11,374 nucleotides of DNA. It comes from an uncultured bacterium (GTDB lineage: Bacteria > Omnitrophota > Gorgyraeia > Gorgyraeales > Gorgyraeaceae). Position numbers and translations under genes: made by a program. The stretch covers positions 1 to 11,374 of the forward strand of contig CAJVXD010000019.1 of the NCBI GenBank assembly GCA_913009675.1. Reading direction: 5' to 3'. Each line of letters starts with the position of its first letter. The stretch's first letter is position 1. Below the pieces are notes generated by a model. It was not told the origin of the DNA. It ran no database searches and saw only the letters and a program-made list of their open reading frames with translations. Positions 1 through 6,136 of the stretch are shown here, piece after piece.

Positions 1-49
1 TTAGAGTCATGTTATTTTTTTTTTTTTTTTGTTTTGTATTTTTTTTTTT
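1..49. other. Non-genomic or low-quality contig end, T-rich
   Basis: This is the stretch outside the adapter. It is almost entirely T, with long T runs at about 14-30 and 40-49, and no gene can be read from it. Because it lies distal to a complete sequencing adapter, it is most likely read-through or assembly noise rather than chromosome. The ORF that can be drawn from 9 to 209 on the plus strand translates this T tract and the adapter and is not a gene. Confidence 0.85.
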
Positions 50-107
50 AATGATACGGCGACCACCGAGATCTACACTCTTTCCCTACACGACGCTCTT
101 CCGATCT
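50..107 (+). other. Illumina P5/TruSeq universal adapter (artefact)
   Basis: The 58 bases match the Illumina P5 plus TruSeq universal adapter from its first base (AATGATACGGCGACC...) to its last (...CTTCCGATCT). Genomic sequence begins at 108. The adapter should be trimmed; it cuts off the minus-strand gene that starts at 169. The same adapter occurs in the opposite orientation at the right end. Confidence 0.98.
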
Positions 108-169
108 GCAGCAATCGAAAGAATAATAAGAACCAGCAGTAAAGTGATTATTGTCTTTGCGTGCTTCAT
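108..169 (-). CDS. 5' fragment of an unidentified gene with a hydrophobic N-terminus
   Basis: Only the first 20 codons plus two bases survive before the adapter at 107. An ATG at 169-167 is preceded by a good Shine-Dalgarno AAGGAG (177-182, six bases of spacing). The readable protein begins MKHAKTIITLLLVLIILSIA: a short basic N-region followed by about 14 hydrophobic residues, typical of a signal peptide or a first membrane anchor. The gene lies 64 bases downstream of the fadB/fadJ-type gene on the same strand and probably belongs to the same operon. The product is therefore exported or membrane-bound, but its family cannot be known from this fragment. It is not the start of a thiolase (FadA), which might have been expected after a FadB-like gene. 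Confidence 0.6.
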
Positions 170-233
170 TCTCTATCTCCTTGATGCTACCTATTTTACC
201 GCCAAATAACAGCTTATGCAAATATAAATTCTG

Positions 234-2363
234 CTACTGATAGAAACCCTGTCCCTTTTTTGCTTTTCTCATCAAATAATTGCATGGCCTGAACCGTTCT
301 CTCTCGTCTCCTCTTTCCATGGCCTCAAGCCCTCTCACTATATTATCAATACCGATACAATCCGCATATCTCAAAAGGCCGCCTCGAAAGGCAGGAAACC
401 CTGTCCCCATGATCATCCCTATATCGACCACCCGAGGCCTATCTATTACCTCTTCCTCAAGACACCTCGCCGCCTCATTTATCATAATATAAATCAGCCT
501 CTTAAAGGCCTCTCCGTCGGAGATTAGCCTGCGGCCGGGGTCTTTGATAAAACGATAGATGCGATGATTCGATGTCCTCCTCCGCCCCCTATGAATATAA
601 AATCCGGCCCTCGTCTTTTTACCCATCAAGCCCTTTCCCTTCACCTTTCCAAGGATGGAGGAAACCCGCATCCTGGTGCCATAGCTGGCCTGCAATATCT
701 TCAGGACATCATGAGTTACGTCGACCCCTATCTCATCAATAAGTTCAATCGGCCCCATTGGCATGCCAAACCTGCGCATAATCCTATCAATGTCTTCTAT
801 CCGCAGGCCCTCCTCTATCAAAAATGCTGATTCGTTTAAATAGGGAAGGATAATCCGGTTTATCAAGAATCCGGATATGTCCTTTACTATTATAGGGGTC
901 TTGCCTATTCTCCTCGCAAATGATATGGCCGTTGCCATAGTCTTTTCGCTGGTCATGGGAGACCTTATAATCTCTACCAACCTCATGCGGCCGACAGGAT
1001 TAAAAAAATGCATACCGACTACCCTTTCAGGCACGGAGGCAGGCCCGGCTATCTTCAGAAGGGAAAACGAAGAGGTATTTGTGGCAAGTACTGTATCGTG
1101 GGAGACAATCCGGCTGATCTCTTTAAAGACCTGCTGTTTGATATTTAGATCCTCCGATGCTGTCTCTATAATGAGATCCAGGTCTTTAAAAGAACTATAT
1201 GTAAGCGAGGGATGGATCAGTCCGATCTTATAGTCAAGCTCCTGTTTTTTAAGTTTTTTTCTCTTTAGGTCGTATTTAAAGAGGCCCCTTGTTTTCCTGA
1301 TAGCCTTTTTTAATGCGGTACAATCTGCGTCCTTTAGTTCTGTCGGGATGCCGTAATAACTCAAAAGCCTGGCAATCCCTTCGCCCATCACGCCTGCACC
1401 TATAACCCCGCATTTATTAATCACAGCTGGTTTTACTGCAGGATCCACCCACTGGAATTTCTCAAACTCTTCTTTCAGATAGGACACCCTTATCAGATTC
1501 TTTGATGTCTCCAGAGGGACCAATTCACTAAAGGCCTCGCCTTCTATCTGAAGGCCTTTCTTGATATCCAGGCCATAACTCTGCCTCATTAGATCAATGA
1601 TCTTAAGGGGGGCAGGGTAAAACCCCTTTGTCCTTTTGATTGTATCCCTCTTTAGCCGGCCAAAAATAATGGCCCTGCAGGGGGCAATATGCTCGAAAGC
1701 CCTCCTCAAGGCACCCTTCTTTTGACTCCTCTCTAACTCTATCTTGCCCTCATTATCCTGGATCCTGCGGACGAAATCAATGCAATCATTGACTGATGTC
1801 TCTTCGGGAAACAATCTATCTACGAGACCGCATTCCAGGGCCTTCTCCGCCCCAATTATCCTGCCTCTAAGGATCATATCAAGGGCAGGCGCAAGCCCGA
1901 TAAGTCTCGGAAGCCTTTGTGTCCCTCCCCAGCCAGGGAGTATCCCCAATCTCACCTCGGGAAATCCTATCCTAACCTGCTTGCTTAAAGCGGCCCCCCT
2001 ATATCTACAGGCCAGGGCTAATTCCAATCCGCCGCCAAGACACGCCCCATTTATAAGAGCCACTGTCACTAAATCCAGGGCGTAGAGCCTCTCCATGATC
2101 CCTTTGCCTAAATCAGCCAGATGCCTGGCCTCCGTACCCGATCTTATACGTTCGATCTCTTTTATGTCTGCGCCGGCAATGAAGATGTCTTTTTTTGTGC
2201 TTGTAATGATAAGTGCCTTTAGGTCCTCCATTGCGGTGAGCTCGTCTATTATCCTGGAAAGATCGCGCATTGAGTCTCCGCTCAATATGTTTATCTTTGA
2301 ATCAGGCCTGTCAAATTCCAGGATCGCTAATCCATCTTTTATCTTTAAGGTTAAAGCGCTCAT
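234..2363 (-). CDS. Bifunctional enoyl-CoA hydratase / 3-hydroxyacyl-CoA dehydrogenase (FadB/FadJ type)
   Basis: This 709-residue cytoplasmic enzyme would catalyse two successive beta-oxidation steps: hydration of trans-2-enoyl-CoA and NAD-dependent oxidation of 3-hydroxyacyl-CoA. The N-terminal hydratase/crotonase domain spans about 1-190, with the oxyanion segment IAGADIKEI (62-70) and the two catalytic glutamates E114 (GGGLELALA) and E136 (GFPEVRLGILPG). The dehydrogenase follows: Rossmann motif GAGVMG (322-327), NTSS (429-432), catalytic H452 (MHFFNP), E464 and N502 (GFLINR), then two C-terminal 3HCDH repeats (about 497-590 and 615-700). Length matches FadB (729) and FadJ (714), and all key residues are present. 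The start is ATG; AAGG directly precedes it, so the ribosome site is not clear. It follows the small basic ORF by nine bases. No thiolase or acyl-CoA dehydrogenase is visible nearby. FadB and FadJ cannot be told apart here. Confidence 0.95.
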   Translation of the reverse strand: MSALTLKIKDGLAILEFDRPDSKINILSGDSMRDLSRIIDELTAMEDLKALIITSTKKDIFIAGADIKEIERIRSGTEARHLADLGKGIMERLYALDLVTVALINGACLGGGLELALACRYRGAALSKQVRIGFPEVRLGILPGWGGTQRLPRLIGLAPALDMILRGRIIGAEKALECGLVDRLFPEETSVNDCIDFVRRIQDNEGKIELERSQKKGALRRAFEHIAPCRAIIFGRLKRDTIKRTKGFYPAPLKIIDLMRQSYGLDIKKGLQIEGEAFSELVPLETSKNLIRVSYLKEEFEKFQWVDPAVKPAVINKCGVIGAGVMGEGIARLLSYYGIPTELKDADCTALKKAIRKTRGLFKYDLKRKKLKKQELDYKIGLIHPSLTYSSFKDLDLIIETASEDLNIKQQVFKEISRIVSHDTVLATNTSSFSLLKIAGPASVPERVVGMHFFNPVGRMRLVEIIRSPMTSEKTMATAISFARRIGKTPIIVKDISGFLINRIILPYLNESAFLIEEGLRIEDIDRIMRRFGMPMGPIELIDEIGVDVTHDVLKILQASYGTRMRVSSILGKVKGKGLMGKKTRAGFYIHRGRRRTSNHRIYRFIKDPGRRLISDGEAFKRLIYIMINEAARCLEEEVIDRPRVVDIGMIMGTGFPAFRGGLLRYADCIGIDNIVRGLEAMERGDERERFRPCNYLMRKAKKGQGFYQ

Positions 2364-2372
2364 CCTTGATAA

Positions 2373-2492
2373 CTACCTGGTCTTTGCAGCTGCATTGACC
2401 CGGCCTATTTTTTCCCGTTTCCAAAACCATCTTCTGATGCGCGTCTGGAACTTATATCTTCTTCTGCACAGCTTATTTCTTATAAGTTTCAT
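2373..2492 (-). CDS. Possible 39-residue, very basic small protein
   Basis: A 39-codon ORF begins with ATG (2492-2490) and ends with TAG (2375-2373). It sits in the otherwise empty gap between the cysteine-cluster gene and the fadB-like gene. Upstream is a good Shine-Dalgarno stretch, GAGAGAGGGG (2501-2510), eight bases from the ATG and directly after the stop of the preceding gene. The protein (starts MKLIRNKLCRRRYKF, ends VNAAAKTR) has 16 Lys/Arg among 39 residues and a single acidic residue, with a WFW core, so it could bind nucleic acid or membrane. I do not recognise a family. It is in frame with the preceding gene's stop, so it could also be decayed or read-through sequence. The spacing on both sides (18 and 9 bases) favours a real gene, but it is too short to be certain. 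Confidence 0.4.
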   Translation of the reverse strand: MKLIRNKLCRRRYKFQTRIRRWFWKREKIGRVNAAAKTR

Positions 2493-2510
2493 ATATCCGA
2501 CCCCTCTCTC

Positions 2511-2799
2511 TTACAATACCTTAAATGCCCTGAGATATGCGCATTCGCTGCGACCCCACCAGCCCTGATGCAGCATATCGCGCATTGGGACGCACAAGAC
2601 AGGCTCTCTGCTGGTGGTCTTTCTCAGGCCAACACACCCCTCATATATATCACAAAGATATAAGCCATTGTCCTCTTTTCGCAGGTAGTTCGCAGGGATT
2701 GCCTTCCTTTGCGCCGCAGCAGGCGCCACAGCGCTTACACAGGGCTTCGTATTCCAGATGTTTTCTTTTCTGGCTCTCGTTGTACAGCAATCTATCCAT
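2511..2799 (-). pseudogene. YkgJ-like CxxCxxCC cysteine-cluster protein, frameshifted
   Basis: Translation from ATG 2799 (overlapping the nfo-like stop by eight bases) gives MDRLLYNESQKRKHLEYEAL and then CKRCGACC, the CxxCxxCC signature of the YkgJ zinc/iron-chelating family (C21, C24, C27, C28), followed by KEGNPCE. That frame soon runs into a TGA. The frame one base ahead carries the natural continuation: YLRKEDNGLYLCDIYEG, then VLCVPMRDMLHQGWWGRSEC, to a TAA at 2511. The switch falls near 2688-2691, consistent with one inserted base. Repaired, the protein would be about 95 residues, a usual size for short cysteine-cluster proteins. Both halves are Cys-rich and look conserved, so the frameshift is either a sequencing error or a very recent mutation. 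The family is predicted to bind metal through the cysteines; its exact function is unknown. Its place in a tight minus-strand operon supports it as a once-functional gene. Confidence 0.75.
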
Positions 2800-3568
2800 T
2801 CAACGACTCGATTATTTTGCCCGTCATAATGCTGTCGGCTACAGGGTCAGGACTTTCATTGATTATCGTAATATCTATATCCCTTCTCAATATCTCCTTT
2901 ATCAACGGTGCAATAGCCTTCCTATCTGTTTTGAGATGCCTTCTTTCCCCCTTTTTAGTATATTGTATGCCTGAAAAATGGGAATGTATATGCTTTATTG
3001 CCTTTAGTTTATCCAGGACTCTGCCATAATCTATGGTTCCTCCCCTCGCCAGAAGGTGTGCGAAATCTACGCACAATTCAGCACCGGTCTCTCGCCTCAT
3101 CCTTAAAAGCTCATCCAGATCTCCGAATTGTGAGATCTTACCTGTTGTCTCGGGCGCCAAGAGTACGGCCCATCCCTTCCTCCTTAGCTCACTCAAAAGC
3201 CCCTTGGTCTCTTTCTTTATTATATCGTAAATCTCCCGGCTTGTCCTATCCTGATAGAATCCGGCATGAAACACGACATATCCTGCACCAAGCCAATGCG
3301 CCTTTTCGCAGGCCTCAAGGACCCTGGTTATGGAAGAGCGTTTTTTATCCTTTGCCTTAGAGGCAAGATTTATATAATAGGGGGCGTGGACAGAAAGGGA
3401 TATATCAAAACCCCTGGCTATCTCCCCTATCCTCTTTGCTTCATCATTGGACATCCTGACGCCATATGTAAATTCCACTTCCATGGCATTTAAACCTAAA
3501 CTCTTTAGCATCTCGAGCCCTTTTTTATTCCCCAATCCTCCTGAACCGGCAGGCCCTATCCTTATCAT
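2792..3568 (-). CDS. Endonuclease IV-like (AP endonuclease family 2) TIM-barrel protein
   Basis: This 258-residue protein resembles the endonuclease IV (Nfo)/xylose isomerase-like barrel, which in Nfo cuts DNA 5' to abasic sites with a zinc cluster. Metal-site residues visible: H61 in HAPYYINLAS (nearly identical to the Nfo HAPYxINLAS motif), H101 (FHAG), E140 (PETTGK), D168 and H171 (CVDFAH), H195/H197 (HIHSHFSG), H211 (GERRH) and E238 (INESP). The stretch HSHFSGIQYTKKGERRH matches, from memory, an archaeal-style subgroup rather than the E. coli form. In E. coli Nfo the third-zinc ligands are D229 and H231; the matching pair here is R209 and H211, so one ligand appears to be missing and the metal content may differ. 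AP endonuclease activity is therefore probable but not certain. It lies 17 bases after the fxsA-like gene and overlaps the next gene by eight bases. Confidence 0.8.
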   Translation of the reverse strand: MIRIGPAGSGGLGNKKGLEMLKSLGLNAMEVEFTYGVRMSNDEAKRIGEIARGFDISLSVHAPYYINLASKAKDKKRSSITRVLEACEKAHWLGAGYVVFHAGFYQDRTSREIYDIIKKETKGLLSELRRKGWAVLLAPETTGKISQFGDLDELLRMRRETGAELCVDFAHLLARGGTIDYGRVLDKLKAIKHIHSHFSGIQYTKKGERRHLKTDRKAIAPLIKEILRRDIDITIINESPDPVADSIMTGKIIESLNG

Positions 3569-3585
3569 AACTCGTTATCCCCTCA

Positions 3586-3990
3586 TTAATCCAGATGCCT
3601 TGAATGCACCGAAATAACCTTTCCTTCGGAAATAATATCTTCTATCTTCCGCTTAATCCACCCCTTGATCAGATGCCTGGTAAACGGTATCAATGTCATA
3701 AATCCTAATGCATCGGTAATAAAACCCGGGGTTAAAAGGCTGATGCCTCCACACAGGATTAAGGCGCCGTCAAAAAGCTTGTCCGTAGGCATAACCCCAT
3801 TATTTATATCCTGTTGTATCTTTTTTAAGGTCGCTATGCCTTGTGACCTGGCGAGATATGCGCCTGTTACACCTGTAAATATGACTATGAACAAGGTACT
3901 GCCAAATCCTATATATTGGCTCACCTTGATCAAAACAGCGAGTTCTACGAGGGGGATCAATATAAAGGAAAGAATAAGATAGCTCAACAT
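3586..3990 (-). CDS. fxsA: FxsA-family inner-membrane protein
   Basis: This 134-residue membrane protein matches the FxsA family, named for suppression of F-plasmid exclusion of phage T7 when overproduced in E. coli; its normal role is unknown. It has hydrophobic segments at about 4-24 and 29-47 and a longer one at about 74-104. The family-typical run LLTPGFITDALGFMTLIPF (85-103) is present, followed by a basic tail (KGWIKRKIEDII). Length is close to other FxsA proteins. The start is ATG, preceded by GAGGTGAT, a near-perfect match to the anti-Shine-Dalgarno sequence, nine bases upstream. It is the first gene after the terminator at 4075-4104 and so probably opens a new transcription unit, but I could not find a convincing -35/-10 pair in 3991-4074. 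Confidence 0.9.
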   Translation of the reverse strand: MLSYLILSFILIPLVELAVLIKVSQYIGFGSTLFIVIFTGVTGAYLARSQGIATLKKIQQDINNGVMPTDKLFDGALILCGGISLLTPGFITDALGFMTLIPFTRHLIKGWIKRKIEDIISEGKVISVHSRHLD

Positions 3991-4074
3991 AGACTCAGTA
4001 TCACCTCTTTTTTTCTAAGAACATAGTTAGTCAAGCCAATAGATAATGCAGATATGAAGTTATTGAGAGCTAAT

Positions 4075-4104
4075 AAAAAACCCAATCATCTTTTTATGAT
4101 TGGG
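4075..4104 (-). terminator. Intrinsic terminator after the PilZ gene
   Basis: Read on the minus strand, CCCAATCAT pairs perfectly with ATGATTGGG (nine base pairs) around a six-base AAAAAG loop and is followed at once by six Ts and then ATTA. This is a standard Rho-independent terminator, placed 35 bases downstream of the PilZ-domain gene's stop. On the plus strand the hairpin is followed by a G-rich sequence, so it should act in one direction only. It separates the hflK-to-pilZ block from the fxsA-to-fadB block. Confidence 0.9.
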
Positions 4105-4138
4105 GGGTCCATAGGTCCGCCATCTATACAGCGGTCCT

Positions 4139-4513
4139 TCAGCAGGGTGATATTCCAACCCGCTGTTCAGGGTTCAGGGATTCCAAATCGCCTATTAATT
4201 TATTCACAAAAAGGAGGTTTAAACCTATAAATCTTATCCCTGCCTCAAAACAGCATTCTTCTTTTTCTTCGCATTGGGATACCCACACTATCTCACCCCT
4301 GCACCTGGAAGTGGTATTTGAGCGTTTTCTGGCTATCTCGAGGTCCAAAATTGTTCCTGCGATTAATCTCTTCGAAAGCCTTATTCGCATGCCGCCGCCG
4401 CTTATATCTTTTGTCATAGTCCAGTGCTCTCTCTCGCTGTCTCCTTCGCCGTACCTGACAGCCACTTTTCCTTCCACCCTTGGAAAAATCCTTCTGTCAA
4501 TGGAGGTATACAT
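4139..4513 (-). CDS. PilZ-domain protein, predicted c-di-GMP binding
   Basis: This small soluble protein (124 residues from the chosen start) consists essentially of one PilZ domain, the common receptor for cyclic di-GMP. Both binding motifs are intact: RxxxR as R8-IFP-R12 near the N-terminus and DxSxxG as D36-I-S38-G-G-G41 (TKDISGGGMRI). The rest (GEIVWVSQ, AGIRFIGL) follows the usual PilZ beta-barrel pattern. The ATG at 4513 was chosen because AAGAGG lies six bases upstream and the protein then begins just before RRIFPR, as PilZ proteins usually do. An in-frame ATG at 4582 would overlap the previous gene by ten bases and add 23 residues, but it lacks a clear ribosome site. It is the last gene before the terminator. 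Sharing a block with a PilT-like ATPase makes regulation of pili or surface behaviour plausible, but its partner is unknown. Confidence 0.88.
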   Translation of the reverse strand: MYTSIDRRIFPRVEGKVAVRYGEGDSEREHWTMTKDISGGGMRIRLSKRLIAGTILDLEIARKRSNTTSRCRGEIVWVSQCEEKEECCFEAGIRFIGLNLLFVNKLIGDLESLNPEQRVGISPC

Positions 4514-4572
4514 ATCAGGCCTCTTTTCTACTATAAGTATACCATGGGAAACGGTTTCTTTCAAGGTAAAGC

Positions 4573-5133
4573 TTACATCCATGCCCCATATAAAAACCTG
4601 CGGATAGCAAAAATGATCGCTAAAAACGGAAGGCCTATTACAATCAATACCCAAAAGGCATCCTTGAGCTGCTCAGGCCTAAAGAAAAAATACGACAATC
4701 TCCTTTTAGGCAGTTTGTTTAAGTCAATCTGGCGGTATAAAATAGTATTATCTCCCTTCCAATCAAGCATATATTCCTTCATCGGCATAGACTCTACGTC
4801 CCACCAGGCATATCTCATAAACCAGTCCTTTAGTCTTTTCACGTCGTAACCCTGTCCAGCAGCCAATCTCGAGATATCTTCGTCAAAAAACCTTCTGGCA
4901 AAGGCCTCCCTCTCTTTACCCGTTTTCTTAAGAAAATCATCTTTTGCAATGATGGCACACCATGAGCCCTTTATAATAGACTTGGTGATATTTTTATCTT
5001 TCGTTAGATATAATCCAAAATGCCTGTTAAGTGAATAAAAATACTCGCTGGCCCACCTGTAATTCAGGATCCCTAAAATAAGCAGGATAAGGGCATACAG
5101 CCAAATTAATCCCTTGATAATCTTAAAAACCAT
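4573..5133 (-). CDS. Unrecognised protein with two membrane segments
   Basis: This 186-residue protein matches no family I recognise. It has a hydrophobic segment near the N-terminus (about 7-23, IKGLIWLYALILLILGI), a mostly polar central region of about 130 residues rich in aromatic and charged residues, and a second hydrophobic segment near the C-terminus (about 159-177, AFWVLIVIGLPFLAIIFAI) followed by RRF. The central region would face one side of the membrane; it contains WFMRYAWWDVES and no known catalytic motif. The start ATG is preceded by GAGG four bases upstream, with AAGGAAGG a little further back. It lies 71 bases after the PEBP gene and just before the PilZ gene. The coding quality (length, spacing, membrane pattern) argues for a real gene. 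Confidence 0.75.
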   Translation of the reverse strand: MVFKIIKGLIWLYALILLILGILNYRWASEYFYSLNRHFGLYLTKDKNITKSIIKGSWCAIIAKDDFLKKTGKEREAFARRFFDEDISRLAAGQGYDVKRLKDWFMRYAWWDVESMPMKEYMLDWKGDNTILYRQIDLNKLPKRRLSYFFFRPEQLKDAFWVLIVIGLPFLAIIFAIRRFLYGAWM

Positions 5134-5204
5134 GAATCCTCATCTATCCTTCCTTTATATCTAACCTCATCAGCGTCCGGTTTAATGTCATTGCGGCAAG
5201 GCGC

Positions 5205-5723
5205 TTATTCTTTTCTGTAAAGCCCTATCAGTTCGGCCTTGTCTAGAACATGCCCTTCCATGGCCTTCTCCAACTCTATTTTTCTGGTCCCTTCTCCTAT
5301 ATCAAGCTCTGTATCCAGGGCGTATATCTTAAAAAAGTACCGATGTGTACCTGAAGGAGGGCACGGGCCGCCATAGGCCTTCCTTCCAAAATCATTTATG
5401 CATTGTTTCCCCGGGATGCTGTCTTCTTCTATGGTTGAAATAACAGGTATATTGTAAACAACCCAGTGCACCCATGTCCCTACCGGCGCATCCGGATCAT
5501 ACACTATCAATGCGAGACTTTTAGTTTTAGCAGGGATGCCTTCTATTTGCAGCTTAGGGTTAATATCATTCCCCTGGCAGGTAAATCTCTTTGGGATATA
5601 GCCGTTATTTTCGAATTCAGGACTCTTGAGTTTCATATTTATACCCCCGCCTTTCTCGCTCGCATTACTTGCGCTTATAAAAATAAAAACAAGGCTCATT
5701 AAAACAAGTACTGTTTTTCTCAT
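5205..5723 (-). CDS. Exported YbhB/YbcL-type PEBP-family protein
   Basis: This 172-residue protein belongs to the phosphatidylethanolamine-binding protein (PEBP, Raf kinase inhibitor-like) family. Its bacterial members YbhB and YbcL have no settled biochemical role. Family motifs are clear: DPDAP (76-80) followed by TWVHWVVYNIP (83-93), and YGGPCPPSGTHRYFFKIYALD (117-137). Unlike cytoplasmic YbhB it has an N-terminal signal peptide: MRK, a hydrophobic stretch VLVLMSLVFIFI, then SASNA with likely cleavage after A21, so it should be periplasmic, as YbcL is. The mature domain starts at about M30 (MKLKSPEF), which could serve as an internal start, but the signal peptide argues for the upstream ATG. 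No strong Shine-Dalgarno is visible. It lies 55 bases after cutA on the same strand. Confidence 0.92.
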   Translation of the reverse strand: MRKTVLVLMSLVFIFISASNASEKGGGINMKLKSPEFENNGYIPKRFTCQGNDINPKLQIEGIPAKTKSLALIVYDPDAPVGTWVHWVVYNIPVISTIEEDSIPGKQCINDFGRKAYGGPCPPSGTHRYFFKIYALDTELDIGEGTRKIELEKAMEGHVLDKAELIGLYRKE

Positions 5724-5778
5724 AAGCTATGTCAAGCAGGTTAGAAAACTAAAAACTTAGCCGTCTCTTCGATAATTA

Positions 5779-6117
5779 TCAAGCTCCCGGTTTTGTCCAA
5801 CGGTATGTATTTCTTCCTATCCAATCAAGATAATCAGGGGATCCTGCCGTAATAGGGATAGCTATTATCTCAGGCGTCTCATAGGAATGAATACGCCTTA
5901 CTATCTTTACGAGTCCCTTGAATGCCGGTTTAACGGTCTTAGCGATTATAAGACATTCCTTTGCCTTTTCCTTCCTGTCCTTCCACCAAAAATAAGAATC
6001 TACTCCGTCTATTATGTTAGCACATGCTATAAGATGTCTGTCAAGAAGGCTATCGCTGATCTTTCTGGCCTCGCTCTTGCTGGCAGTCGTAATAAAAATT
6101 ATTATATACTGTATCAT
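5779..6117 (-). CDS. cutA: CutA-family divalent-cation tolerance protein
   Basis: This 112-residue protein is a CutA1 homologue, a small trimeric protein with a ferredoxin-like fold, linked in E. coli to tolerance of copper and other divalent metals; its real function is still debated. Family landmarks: the first strand IIIFITTAS (5-13), the ACANI segment (31-35) followed by VDSYFWWKDR, LIIAKT (56-61), HSYETPEIIAIPI (77-89), then GSPDYLDWI (92-100). The near-universal HPYE/HSYE-PEI block is intact. I chose the ATG at 6117, which gives the normal CutA N-terminus; a TTG at 6126 would add three residues. Neither has an obvious ribosome site, so expression may depend on coupling to the AsmA-like gene that ends at 6137. 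Confidence 0.93.
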   Translation of the reverse strand: MIQYIIIFITTASKSEARKISDSLLDRHLIACANIIDGVDSYFWWKDRKEKAKECLIIAKTVKPAFKGLVKIVRRIHSYETPEIIAIPITAGSPDYLDWIGRNTYRWTKPGA

Positions 6118-6136
6118 AGAGAACAAGAGTATGTTG

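Noticed and set aside
9..209. Plus-strand 66-residue ORF at the left end
   Set aside because: It translates the T-rich contig end and the Illumina adapter, then runs antisense over the truncated gene; it is not a biological gene.
2511..2729. 72-residue minus-strand ORF starting at a GTG
   Set aside because: The first dozen or so residues (starting MAPAAAQRK) are an out-of-frame reading of the CKRCGACC region. The real gene starts at 2799 and enters this frame by the frameshift near 2690.
4006..4034. Possible promoter for the fxsA block (TTGACT at 4029-4034, minus strand)
   Set aside because: No acceptable -10 hexamer lies 16-18 bases downstream, so a promoter cannot be supported even though one is expected in this gap.
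4514..4654. Upstream starts for the PilZ gene (4654 and 4582)
   Set aside because: The 4654 start reads out of frame through the previous gene. The 4582 start lacks a clear ribosome site, while 4513 has AAGAGG at good spacing and gives a normal PilZ N-terminus. The 4582 start is kept as a possible alternative.
5771..5780. Perfect 10-bp palindrome GATAATTATC
   Set aside because: It sits at the 3' end of cutA, is AT-rich and short, and has no T tract or repeated copies; chance occurrence is likely.
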